This document shows, in pieces, positions 1-5,905 of a DNA stretch of 14,949 nt. Numbering within the stretch: position 1 is the stretch's first letter; each line of letters starts with the position of its first letter. The stretch comes from Planctomycetaceae bacterium (lineage in GTDB: Bacteria > Planctomycetota > Phycisphaerae > Phycisphaerales > SM1A02), in assembly GCA_947474205.1 (NCBI GenBank), contig CANJIC010000020.1:1-14949 (forward strand). The letters are read 5' to 3'. The translations under genes and the position numbers were made by a program. The notes below the pieces were generated by a model that was given only the letters and a program-made list of their open reading frames with translations, had not been told where the DNA came from and searched no databases.

Positions 1-227
1 AGGTCGTTGCCCGTGATCCATGCAGGCCTTGGCGCCGCGGCCAACTCACTGACGTCGGCTCCCATGGATTTCAATCTGGCGCTTAACAACGCGCGCATGC
101 AATCCAATCCAGGCTGATGATCGCGTCCACTGGCAATGGCCACCATGTCGGCCAGACGTTTTTCCATGGCGGATTGTTGCGCGCGGATGCTGTGGCTAAT
201 TTCAATTTCAAATGATTTCAAAGGCAT
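1..227 (-). CDS. M20-family metallopeptidase, N-terminal fragment (cut by window edge)
   Basis: This reading frame opens with ATG at 227 and has no stop before the window edge, so only the first 75 codons are seen. The segment RLADMVAIASG, followed by PGLDCMRALLSARLKSMGA and RPAW, resembles the start of carboxypeptidase G2-like M20 peptidases, which have an N-terminal helix pair before the first metal ligand. The metal-binding residues lie outside the window, so activity cannot be judged. Its ATG directly follows the dapF stop (TAAATG, zero spacing), which suggests translational coupling and a shared transcript. DapE, the desuccinylase of the diaminopimelate pathway, is also an M20 enzyme, but the visible residues look more like the glutamate-carboxypeptidase branch. 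That subfamily choice is inference. Confidence 0.6.
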   Translation of the reverse strand, partial: MPLKSFEIEISHSIRAQQSAMEKRLADMVAIASGRDHQPGLDCMRALLSARLKSMGADVSELAAAPRPAWITGND

Positions 228-1148
228 TTATATGGCTTTCTGAAGCAGTTCGTTTGACAATTCTCCGCGGCACACTTCAACAGCTGGCCCCGTCATGATG
301 ACCGGTTGATCAAGACCAGACCACCGCACATGCAGCGCTCCACCAGGAAGTACAACTTGGCATTCACAAGACAACTTATTCCCAAGCACGCCCGCCACCA
401 CCACGGCGCACGCGCCAGTTCCACAAGCGCGCGTCATGCCACTGCCACGCTCCCATGTGCGAACCTGCACGCGCTCCGCGCCATCGCGCTGAGCAAAGTG
501 AATATTCATGCGCTCGGGAAATGCGCTGTGGCGTTCAAGCCAGGGCCCAACAATTTCCAGCGGAACTTTGGAGACATCATCGCACCACAAAATCGCGTGG
601 GGATTTCCCATGCTCACAAGCGACAACTTTCCGTCGTATCCGCACGCTTGTTTCCACTGTGAATCAATGCGCGCGTCCCACCATGAGGCGGGCAGCGCAA
701 CGCCAACAACGTGGTCGCGCGCTGAAAATCCCTCAATAATGGCTGGAATATGCTGAATTTCTACAATTGGCAATCCCATGTCAACCGACACCTCATGTAC
801 GCGCGCCTGCGCGTCGGCGCGCCACGACACAGCCAAAGTGCCCCGTCCAGTTTGAACACGCACAGGATTTCGAGTGGTCAACTTGCGCTCAACGACAAAC
901 TTTGCCACGCAGCGAATTCCATTGCCGCACATTTGCGCCTCGCCTCCATCGGCGTTGAATATGCGCATGCGCACATCGGCATTCGCGTGCGCGTCGGCGG
1001 GACCAATCAAAATTAAACCATCGCTTCCAATACCTGCGTGGCGATCGCTTACGGCGCGCGCCAACGCGGCAGGATTTGCAACTTGCTCTTGGAATGTGTC
1101 AATGTAGATGTAGTCATTTTCAAGCCCATGCATCTTGGTGAATTGCAT
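228..1148 (-). CDS. dapF: Diaminopimelate epimerase DapF
   Basis: DapF converts LL-diaminopimelate to the meso form, the last step before peptidoglycan cross-linker use and lysine synthesis in the cytoplasm. The protein is 306 aa. It begins FTKMHGLENDY, close to the family signature at the N-terminus. Both catalytic cysteines are present: Cys74 in MCGNGIRC and Cys242 in ACGTGACA. I chose ATG 1148 over the upstream in-frame start because family homology begins there and AGAGG lies about 8 nt upstream. The upstream gene stops 2 nt before this start and the downstream M20 gene starts with no gap, so the three are probably one operon. One oddity is Glu10, where most homologues have Gly just before the Asn-Asp pair. 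The assignment is firm. Confidence 0.95.
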   Translation of the reverse strand: MQFTKMHGLENDYIYIDTFQEQVANPAALARAVSDRHAGIGSDGLILIGPADAHANADVRMRIFNADGGEAQMCGNGIRCVAKFVVERKLTTRNPVRVQTGRGTLAVSWRADAQARVHEVSVDMGLPIVEIQHIPAIIEGFSARDHVVGVALPASWWDARIDSQWKQACGYDGKLSLVSMGNPHAILWCDDVSKVPLEIVGPWLERHSAFPERMNIHFAQRDGAERVQVRTWERGSGMTRACGTGACAVVVAGVLGNKLSCECQVVLPGGALHVRWSGLDQPVIMTGPAVEVCRGELSNELLQKAI

Positions 1149-1150
1149 GA

Positions 1151-2677
1151 TCAACCCTCTTTCTTTGGCCGCGCAATGCAACCCAAATCAACCACCATTG
1201 GACCATGGCGATAAAAATCAACATTCAATTCCTTGCGGGAAACAAAGCTAAAAACCAAGCAATTGGCGCGCGTGCTCTCGGCGTAGGCGAAATCGCCCAA
1301 GTGCGGCCCGGCGTATTGCATGTTGTCGTAACTCTGGCAATGCAAATGAAAATGAAACAATCCGGTGTAGGCGTTGTCGAACATCTTCTGCGAAGCTTCA
1401 TAGCGCAAATCATTTCCCTGCACCCGCGGTTTCATTTCCTCAATGGCTGGCTTGCCATCGCTCTTGATACGAATCACGCCGCCATACTCGGTGTCGCGGT
1501 CGGCCATATCACGATCGGCAAGATCAAATATTTGCTGGCACAGAATGGGCGAGTCAAAAATTTCCATGGCAATGGCCATGGACGCCAAGTCGCCCCAGGA
1601 AAGTTTGTTGCGCATCTCATACAAATTTTCCGTGTGATCGCCGCCATAGCCTTCGAAACTTGGACTGACAATGCGCGAGCCTTTCGCTTGTCGGCGCGCA
1701 TCCACAAGTTGATACAACTCCGCCGGTGTTTTTGAAAGCAATTCCGGCTTGAATGTGGACACCGCCACGGCGATGGGAAGCTCACGAATTTCCAATTTGG
1801 CGCGCACATCGGGAGGAAGTTGCATGGTTGCGGCCTTGGCTTGCGCCCAAAATGCAATATTTTTGGTTTCAAGCAACGCTTGCAACCACAAAATTTCCTC
1901 CTTGGTGGTGGGCACAATTCCAAGTTCGCCCGCGCAACTTCGCAAATTGGAAAGCAACCGATCGTCGGGCTTCACGGAGGCGTCCGCCAGCAACTTCACC
2001 AAGCGCTCCTTCTGTCCAATCTTCTGCAACATTTCCCAACACCGCAATCGCAAGTTCGCCTCGGTGATGGGATTGGATTCCACCAACATCTTCACCAACA
2101 AATCCGTTAACTGATCTTTTCCATTCAGTTGCTCAATTGCGATTCGTTCTGGCCGGTCCTTGTCTTGCTCAATCCACGCGGCCATGGGAACGCTCCACGC
2201 GCGCACAAGTGTTGGCGTCATGTCAACCCAATGATGCTCGACAATCAGTTCGCACAATTTTTGCCGCCACGCCAACGCCATTAATTTTGGCAATTGCAGC
2301 CGCACAATTTCTTTCAACCCAGGCTCATCCAGTTTCACTAAGCGCACAAAAGCCTCTAGTCGCGTGGACTCCGCGAAGCCTGGTTGCCACATGATTCGCT
2401 TCAACGCGGAGATGTATTCGGGCGATGGCTCCTGATCCAGTTTTTCCATGGCCGCCACTTGCACCACTGGCAATGACCCTGGATTGGAAAGGGATTGCAT
2501 TGGATCTTTGCCCGCCGAAACCGCGCACGCGCTTATGGCGCAACCCACAATCACAAAGGCAAAAATCTCTGTTCCAACTTGAATTGATTGTGAAATGTGC
2601 CGCGCGATCCGAGTGTGCACATTGTGTGGGACAAACGCACGCGCCATCCAAGTCCATGCACATGAACTCAATTTCAT
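1151..2677 (-). CDS. Uncharacterised protein with HEAT-like helices and a JAMM-like C-terminal region
   Basis: I do not recognise a named gene. The 508-aa model has a hydrophobic stretch at about residues 39-55 ending ISAC, which could be a signal or lipoprotein anchor, though the preceding n-region is long. Residues about 70-330 are helical with regular Leu/Ala spacing, like HEAT/ARM-type repeats. The C-terminal 120 residues contain TEYGG (Glu397), GLFHFHLH (His442, 444, 446), AGPHLGD (Asp462) and then beta-like hydrophobic runs. That order (Glu, HxH, Asp) recalls JAMM/MPN metalloproteases, but the serine normally present is replaced and the spacing is longer, so this is only a hypothesis. 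The start is uncertain: ATG 2677 or ATG 2647, neither with a strong ribosome site. The gene ends 2 nt before dapF. Confidence 0.7.
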   Translation of the reverse strand: MKLSSCAWTWMARAFVPHNVHTRIARHISQSIQVGTEIFAFVIVGCAISACAVSAGKDPMQSLSNPGSLPVVQVAAMEKLDQEPSPEYISALKRIMWQPGFAESTRLEAFVRLVKLDEPGLKEIVRLQLPKLMALAWRQKLCELIVEHHWVDMTPTLVRAWSVPMAAWIEQDKDRPERIAIEQLNGKDQLTDLLVKMLVESNPITEANLRLRCWEMLQKIGQKERLVKLLADASVKPDDRLLSNLRSCAGELGIVPTTKEEILWLQALLETKNIAFWAQAKAATMQLPPDVRAKLEIRELPIAVAVSTFKPELLSKTPAELYQLVDARRQAKGSRIVSPSFEGYGGDHTENLYEMRNKLSWGDLASMAIAMEIFDSPILCQQIFDLADRDMADRDTEYGGVIRIKSDGKPAIEEMKPRVQGNDLRYEASQKMFDNAYTGLFHFHLHCQSYDNMQYAGPHLGDFAYAESTRANCLVFSFVSRKELNVDFYRHGPMVVDLGCIARPKKEG

Positions 2678-2765
2678 GGCGCAAGTCTAGCGGCGAATAC
2701 TTGCCATCAACAGGCGCAATGCCATGTGGCATGTGCTTCACGCCTTCAAACCAACATTCAAATTG
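2678..2765 (-). other. csrA 3' interval with coding-like sequence in the csrA frame
   Basis: Immediately after the csrA stop (TAA at 2768-2766) the same frame stays open through this interval and beyond it to 2325. The first codons read FECWFEGVKHMPHG and continue with a composition that looks protein-like. A GTG at 2741 and an ATG at 2732 (GAAGG about 10 nt upstream) could start a small protein, but the open frame later overlaps the 508-aa gene in another phase with no convincing C-terminus. It may be a short unrecognised gene, a decayed gene or the true N-terminus of the downstream gene separated by a frameshift. I do not call it as a gene. Confidence 0.25.
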
Positions 2766-3008
2766 TTACGGCGTTTCGCCGCCAGAGGCCGGCCGAATTT
2801 GTCCAACAATAGGATTACCGTCCTTGCCTGGCTCAGCCGAATTAATTTGATTGGCAATTTCGCGCCGATGCACAAGAATTTCACGCGGAAACTCAAAGGC
2901 AATTCGTACACGATCGCCTTTGATGGAGGCAATGCGAACAATTCCCAGCGGCGCCGCGGGATCACCTATTACAACTTCTTCACCTTCTCGACGGGTAATG
3001 ACCAACAT
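2766..3008 (-). CDS. csrA: CsrA carbon storage regulator (mRNA-binding)
   Basis: CsrA is a small homodimeric RNA-binding protein that recognises GGA in hairpin loops near ribosome binding sites and alters translation or mRNA stability. The 80-aa product starts MLVITRREGEEVVIGD, the conserved first beta strands, and includes PREILVHRREI with the conserved VHR segment used in RNA contact. Typical members are 60-75 aa; here the tail after INSAE adds a short Gly/Pro-rich extension. ATG 3008 is supported by the invariant MLV start and by GAGGT 8 nt upstream. The gene is not next to flagellar genes, its common neighbours elsewhere. Upstream on the same strand lies a candidate CsrA-binding RNA (3139-3416), and its own leader contains several GGA triplets, consistent with autoregulation. 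Confidence 0.93.
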   Translation of the reverse strand: MLVITRREGEEVVIGDPAAPLGIVRIASIKGDRVRIAFEFPREILVHRREIANQINSAEPGKDGNPIVGQIRPASGGETP

Positions 3009-3134
3009 TGCGTAGGACCTCATTGCCTTAGACCATTTCGCCGCGGTGCTCCAAGCCTCCGCGAATCCGTGCGATCAAGTCTGCGTTTCGGGAATTCCCG
3101 AGCAATCAGTCTACCCACACCCATCACATTTCAA
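3009..3134 (-). promoter_or_regulatory. csrA: Probable csrA promoter and leader
   Basis: After the upstream terminator the minus strand has TTGAAA (3134-3129) and TAGACT (3113-3108) separated by 15 nt, a weak promoter candidate. Transcription from there would begin near the perfect palindrome at 3088-3101 and give a leader of roughly 90 nt. That leader contains four GGA triplets besides the GAGGT ribosome site. CsrA is known to repress its own translation through such sites in other bacteria; whether these lie in hairpin loops was not computed. Confidence 0.35.
3088..3101. repeat. Perfect 14-bp palindrome upstream of csrA
   Basis: TCGGGAATTCCCGA reads the same on both strands. It sits just downstream of the candidate csrA -10 element, so it could be a protein operator. 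In RNA it could fold as a 5-bp stem with an AAUU loop at the transcript's 5' end. No other copy was noticed in the window. Confidence 0.6.
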
Positions 3135-3138
3135 GCAC

Positions 3139-3178
3139 AAAATAAAACGCCCCCGTACCGGGTCTCGGTACGGGGGCG
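3139..3178 (-). terminator. Intrinsic terminator of the mraZ / candidate RNA transcript
   Basis: A perfect 12-bp GC-rich stem (3148-3159 paired with 3167-3178, seven-base loop) is followed on the minus strand by TTTTATTTT. This is a strong Rho-independent terminator for transcripts coming from the mraZ side. It ends about 130 nt before csrA, so csrA probably has its own promoter. On the plus strand there is no U-tract after the stem. Confidence 0.9.
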
Positions 3179-3416
3179 ACGACGGATAGAACCCCAAAAT
3201 CAGGGTTCCAGAGTCCATTTCGCCATCCTTGGCGAATCAAACCCTTCTCAACGAGCCGTCCCTGGCTCGTTTGTTCTGTTCGAATGGCTCCCACTTCGCC
3301 GTCCTTGGCGCAGTGAGGGTGTCCATTCGTTGCTCTCCCGCGTTGGGCCATCCTTGGCATCAACGCAAGTCTTGAATCAAATCGTCGCGCACTGCGACGA
3401 GTTAAAAGTTTTTCCA
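3139..3416 (-). ncRNA. Candidate CsrB/RsmZ-like CsrA-sequestering RNA
   Basis: Four hairpins on the minus strand each present a six-base loop of the form ANGGAN, the high-affinity CsrA site: AAGGAT (loop 3350-3355), AAGGAC (3301-3306), AGGGAC (3258-3263) and AAGGAT (3225-3230). Their stems are perfect at 3250-3257/3264-3271 (8 bp) and 3219-3224/3231-3236 (6 bp). The other two have short internal mismatches but compensating outer pairs, and CGAATGG/CCATTCG (3323-3329 with 3281-3287) encloses the second one. A further hairpin without GGA (3382-3400) lies near the 5' end, and about six more GGA triplets lie between hairpins. An intrinsic terminator ends the unit. No coding frame looks real. The 5' end is unknown: no clear promoter is seen after mraZ, so it may be processed from the mraZ transcript. 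The CsrA link is inference from motif and location. Confidence 0.72.
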
Positions 3417-3420
3417 AAGA

Positions 3421-3885
3421 TCAACTCGATGTTCGGTTTCGAATTGTCTCGCGAGCACGTCGCCAAATTTCCGCGGCGGCGGGCTCAAGTCGTTCACGTT
3501 CTTCCTTCCACTTGTCCGTGGTGCACAATTCCAAATGATCCCGAACACCAAGAATCATTATGTTTCCCGACAATCCGTAGCGCTCCAACATTCGATCTGG
3601 AATGCGCACGCGCCCCGCTTTGTCCAGTGGACAACGCGAAGATTGACTGAAGATCAATCGCTCGAAATTCTGAACTCCCTCGTCGCCCAACAATGAACCG
3701 CCGAGAGCGTTGGATAAATCCGCGAATGTTTTTTCCGGCCACAACCACAGAAATCCGTTTGGTCCAGGCGCTGACACAAACACCGCATCGTTGCCTTCGT
3801 TGGGCAAACAATTGCGCAACTCCGACGGCACAGCCAGTCGTTGTTTCGCATCGAGTGAGTGTTCGAATTCGCCTAGGAAGAGCAT
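3421..3885 (-). CDS. mraZ: MraZ transcriptional regulator (SpoVT/AbrB-like)
   Basis: MraZ is a ring-forming DNA-binding protein that usually heads the division and cell-wall gene cluster and represses its own promoter. The 154-aa product has the two expected repeats: LDAKQRLAVP at residues 11-20 and LDKAGRVRIP at 88-96, each carrying the conserved Asp-x-Lys-x-Arg-type or related signature, and it starts MLFLGEFEHSLD as in the family. The length is close to the usual 140-155 aa. ATG 3885 has AGGTGA 3 nt upstream. Unusually, the next sequence is not rsmH/mraW or ftsL but the candidate non-coding RNA and csrA, so this is an orphan mraZ. Three 10-bp-spaced repeats upstream look like its own binding sites. 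Confidence 0.93.
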   Translation of the reverse strand: MLFLGEFEHSLDAKQRLAVPSELRNCLPNEGNDAVFVSAPGPNGFLWLWPEKTFADLSNALGGSLLGDEGVQNFERLIFSQSSRCPLDKAGRVRIPDRMLERYGLSGNIMILGVRDHLELCTTDKWKEERERLEPAAAEIWRRARETIRNRTSS

Positions 3886-3902
3886 GGTTCACCTGTGGCG
3901 AT

Positions 3903-3945
3903 AGCATAACTTCATTTCCCCACTTTGCAACACTTTGCCCCACTT
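3903..3945 (-). promoter_or_regulatory. mraZ: mraZ promoter overlapping MraZ operator repeats
   Basis: On the minus strand AAGTGGGG, AAGTGTTG and AAGTGGGG occur at exactly 10-bp intervals (3938-3945, 3928-3935, 3918-3925). Known MraZ operators are closely spaced TGGG direct repeats, so this fits. A promoter with TTGCAA (3930-3925) and TATGCT (3908-3903), spacer 16, overlaps the repeats. MraZ bound here would block polymerase, giving autorepression. The predicted leader is only about 10 nt before the mraZ ribosome site. Confidence 0.72.
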
Positions 3946-4071
3946 CTCCTATAAAAACTTCAAATTTTCAGTCTTAGAACAATTCCAAACCCCACCAGAA
4001 TGCGTCCTATATTTATATAAATACTTGTAAATTATGGATTTAAACTAGAAATTAATTTATTTAGGGTTATT
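3946..4071. other. AT-rich divergent intergenic region
   Basis: This stretch separates mraZ from the plus-strand flavin-reductase-like gene and is much more AT-rich than its surroundings, especially from about 4005 to 4060. Several TATA-like hexamers occur, but no -35/-10 pair stands out. It probably carries the promoter of the gene at 4072. A minus-strand TATAGG near 3950 could be a second, weaker mraZ -10. Confidence 0.4.
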
Positions 4072-4659
4072 GTGTGTTCAATGACTTCTAGAAACGATTG
4101 GACCCCGATTGAGCGTTGTGGCATTGGCGATCTGTTGGACCAAATTCCAAGCGGCGTTTTTCTTTTAACTGGCGCCTTTGGTGACATGCGCGGCGCCACG
4201 CTGGTGCGCTGGGTGCAACAAGTCGCATCGCAACCACCCATGCTTGTTGTTGCTATTGAAAAAGGGCAACCACTCAGTCCAATCATTCGCGATTCACGTG
4301 GCTTTGCATTGTGCTTGATCGCCGCGAATGATCCAGTGTGTACGCGTCTGTTCAAACAAATTCCTGAACACACGCAAGACCCAATGATTTCTATTCCATG
4401 CATGAAGACACCGTCGGGCGCGCCGGTTCCACTGCGCGCAACCGCGTGGTTTGATTGTGAAATTGTGCGCCACTTTGATATTGAAGCGGACCACGAGGTT
4501 TATATTGGATGCATTCACCACGCTGGCCGCAACGAAATTCTTCCAAGCGCTGTCACAAACGGTGCGGCGAAAAAGCGCAAGTCGCAAACTCCAAAAACAA
4601 AATCAACGGGCGCGCGCTTAAGCACGCAAACCAAATCACGCCCCCGCCGCGCGCGTTAG
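4072..4659 (+). CDS. Flavin reductase-like FMN-binding protein with basic tail
   Basis: Residues about 19-150 resemble the flavin reductase-like domain of the DIM6/NTAB type (split-barrel FMN proteins). The hints are IPSGVFLLTG near residue 25, a GATLVRWVQQVASQPPMLVVAI strand pattern (residues 41-62), and the region FDCEIVRHFDIEADHEVYIGCI at 127-148, where such proteins have conserved barrel strands. They bind FMN and reduce flavin or act on small substrates; the substrate here is unknown. The last 30 residues are rich in Lys, Arg, Thr and Ser with almost no hydrophobic residues, an unusual tail that may bind nucleic acid or a membrane surface. GTG 4072 has AGGG 5 nt upstream; ATG 4081 is an alternative start. 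It precedes an amidohydrolase by 85 bp on the same strand. Confidence 0.75.
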   Translation: MCSMTSRNDWTPIERCGIGDLLDQIPSGVFLLTGAFGDMRGATLVRWVQQVASQPPMLVVAIEKGQPLSPIIRDSRGFALCLIAANDPVCTRLFKQIPEHTQDPMISIPCMKTPSGAPVPLRATAWFDCEIVRHFDIEADHEVYIGCIHHAGRNEILPSAVTNGAAKKRKSQTPKTKSTGARLSTQTKSRPRRAR

Positions 4660-4744
4660 GCGCGTCGCGTTTCCATTGTGCGCCTGACTGCGTCAATACA
4701 GACTTTCCCACCGCGCGTTTGAAACATGGGCTAAGATTAAGCGC

Positions 4745-5905
4745 GTGACACATTCAACATCCATCCAATCACCACACAGCGTGAATCCATCCAATCGATT
4801 TGGCTGGGATTACCGCGCGCTTTCAAGGCAATTGCAAAAGTTGCCCTTTGCCATCACGGACGCGCATTCACATGTCAACGGCGCGCGTGCGTGCGCCATT
4901 CTGCGCGAGGCCATGGACTTGTATGGCATTGGCTCGATTTGGTCCATGACCTATTTGGAGCAAGTGCCCGCGGTGCGCGCGGAACTTGGCGATCGACTTC
5001 GCTTGATCGCGGTTCCTGATTTCGCATCCAAAGATCGCAAGCATTCGCTGGGCGCTGGATTTCTTGAGCGCATTGGGAAATACCACGAACTGGGTTCGCG
5101 TCTTTGCAAAATTTGGGCGGCGCCGCGCAGCGTTGACTTTGCGATTGAAGCTGGCGATGCGACCATGTTTCAACTGGACGCGCCGCTGCGAGTTGCCGCC
5201 ATGGAATTGGCCAGCAGTTTGGGCATGTCGCTTATGGTTCATATCGCGGACCCTGACACCTGGTTTCAAACTCGCTACAGCGATGCCGCGCGCTACGGAA
5301 CAAAGTCCGCGCAATATCTTCCACTTGAAAGATTGCTTGATCGATTCAGCGCTCCATGGCTGGCGGCGCACATGGGTGGATGGCCCGAAGACCTGCATTT
5401 TCTTGCTGGAATTCTTGATCGCCACCCCAATTTATTTTTGGACACCAGCGCCACCAAATGGATGTTGCGAGAAATTTCCAAACATCCACAAGGCGCGGTT
5501 GAAACATTTTTAGAGCGCTTCCGCGGACGCATTTTATTTGGAAGCGACATTGTCACCACTGACGAACACATGTCCGCGGGCGACGCCAAAAGCGAAATGG
5601 CCGCTAAGGCGAGCCGTCCGGAAGATGCGTTTGATCTATACGCCAGTCGCTATTGGGCTTTGCGAACACTGTGGGAAAGCAACTTCGATGGCGAAAGTCC
5701 GATCGCGGATCCCGATCTTGCCATGGTGGATCCAAAACAATTCACCGCGCTCGATGCGCCGCGAATGCGTGGACAAAATATGCCTGCACGTTTGCTGAAA
5801 TCGCTTTATGTTGACGCCGCGGCGAATTTTGTGTCCGCTGGAAAAGTATTCGAAAGCGCGCGCACCGCCAACGCCTCTGGGCACGCGCGCGCCACGCATT
5901 CCTGA
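4745..5905 (+). CDS. Amidohydrolase-2 family metal-dependent hydrolase
   Basis: This 386-aa protein fits the amidohydrolase-2 TIM-barrel family (relatives of ACMS decarboxylase and uronate isomerase-like enzymes). Metal and catalytic positions expected for the fold are present: DAHSH (His41, His43), MVHIADP (His166), AAHMGGWPED (His209) and FGSDI (Asp268). The reaction and substrate are not evident; family members hydrolyse or decarboxylate small ring or sugar acids. The only start before the DAHSH motif is GTG 4745; the ribosome site is weak. There is no signal peptide, so it is probably cytoplasmic. Its last 100 nt overlap the 3' end of the convergent glycosyltransferase-like gene, so the two transcripts must be antisense there. 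Confidence 0.82.
   Translation: MTHSTSIQSPHSVNPSNRFGWDYRALSRQLQKLPFAITDAHSHVNGARACAILREAMDLYGIGSIWSMTYLEQVPAVRAELGDRLRLIAVPDFASKDRKHSLGAGFLERIGKYHELGSRLCKIWAAPRSVDFAIEAGDATMFQLDAPLRVAAMELASSLGMSLMVHIADPDTWFQTRYSDAARYGTKSAQYLPLERLLDRFSAPWLAAHMGGWPEDLHFLAGILDRHPNLFLDTSATKWMLREISKHPQGAVETFLERFRGRILFGSDIVTTDEHMSAGDAKSEMAAKASRPEDAFDLYASRYWALRTLWESNFDGESPIADPDLAMVDPKQFTALDAPRMRGQNMPARLLKSLYVDAAANFVSAGKVFESARTANASGHARATHS

Noticed and set aside
3124..3417. 97-codon minus-strand open frame over the GGA-hairpin region
   Set aside because: It runs straight through the terminator stem, has no ribosome site, and its product looks random. The conserved signal there is RNA structure.
2724..3650. 308-codon plus-strand open frame
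   Set aside because: It is antisense to csrA, the candidate RNA and mraZ, which are clearly supported on the minus strand. Its composition is unlike a protein.
3421..3885. Head of a division/cell-wall (dcw) cluster
   Set aside because: mraZ is present, but no rsmH, ftsL, ftsI or mur gene follows it in this window.
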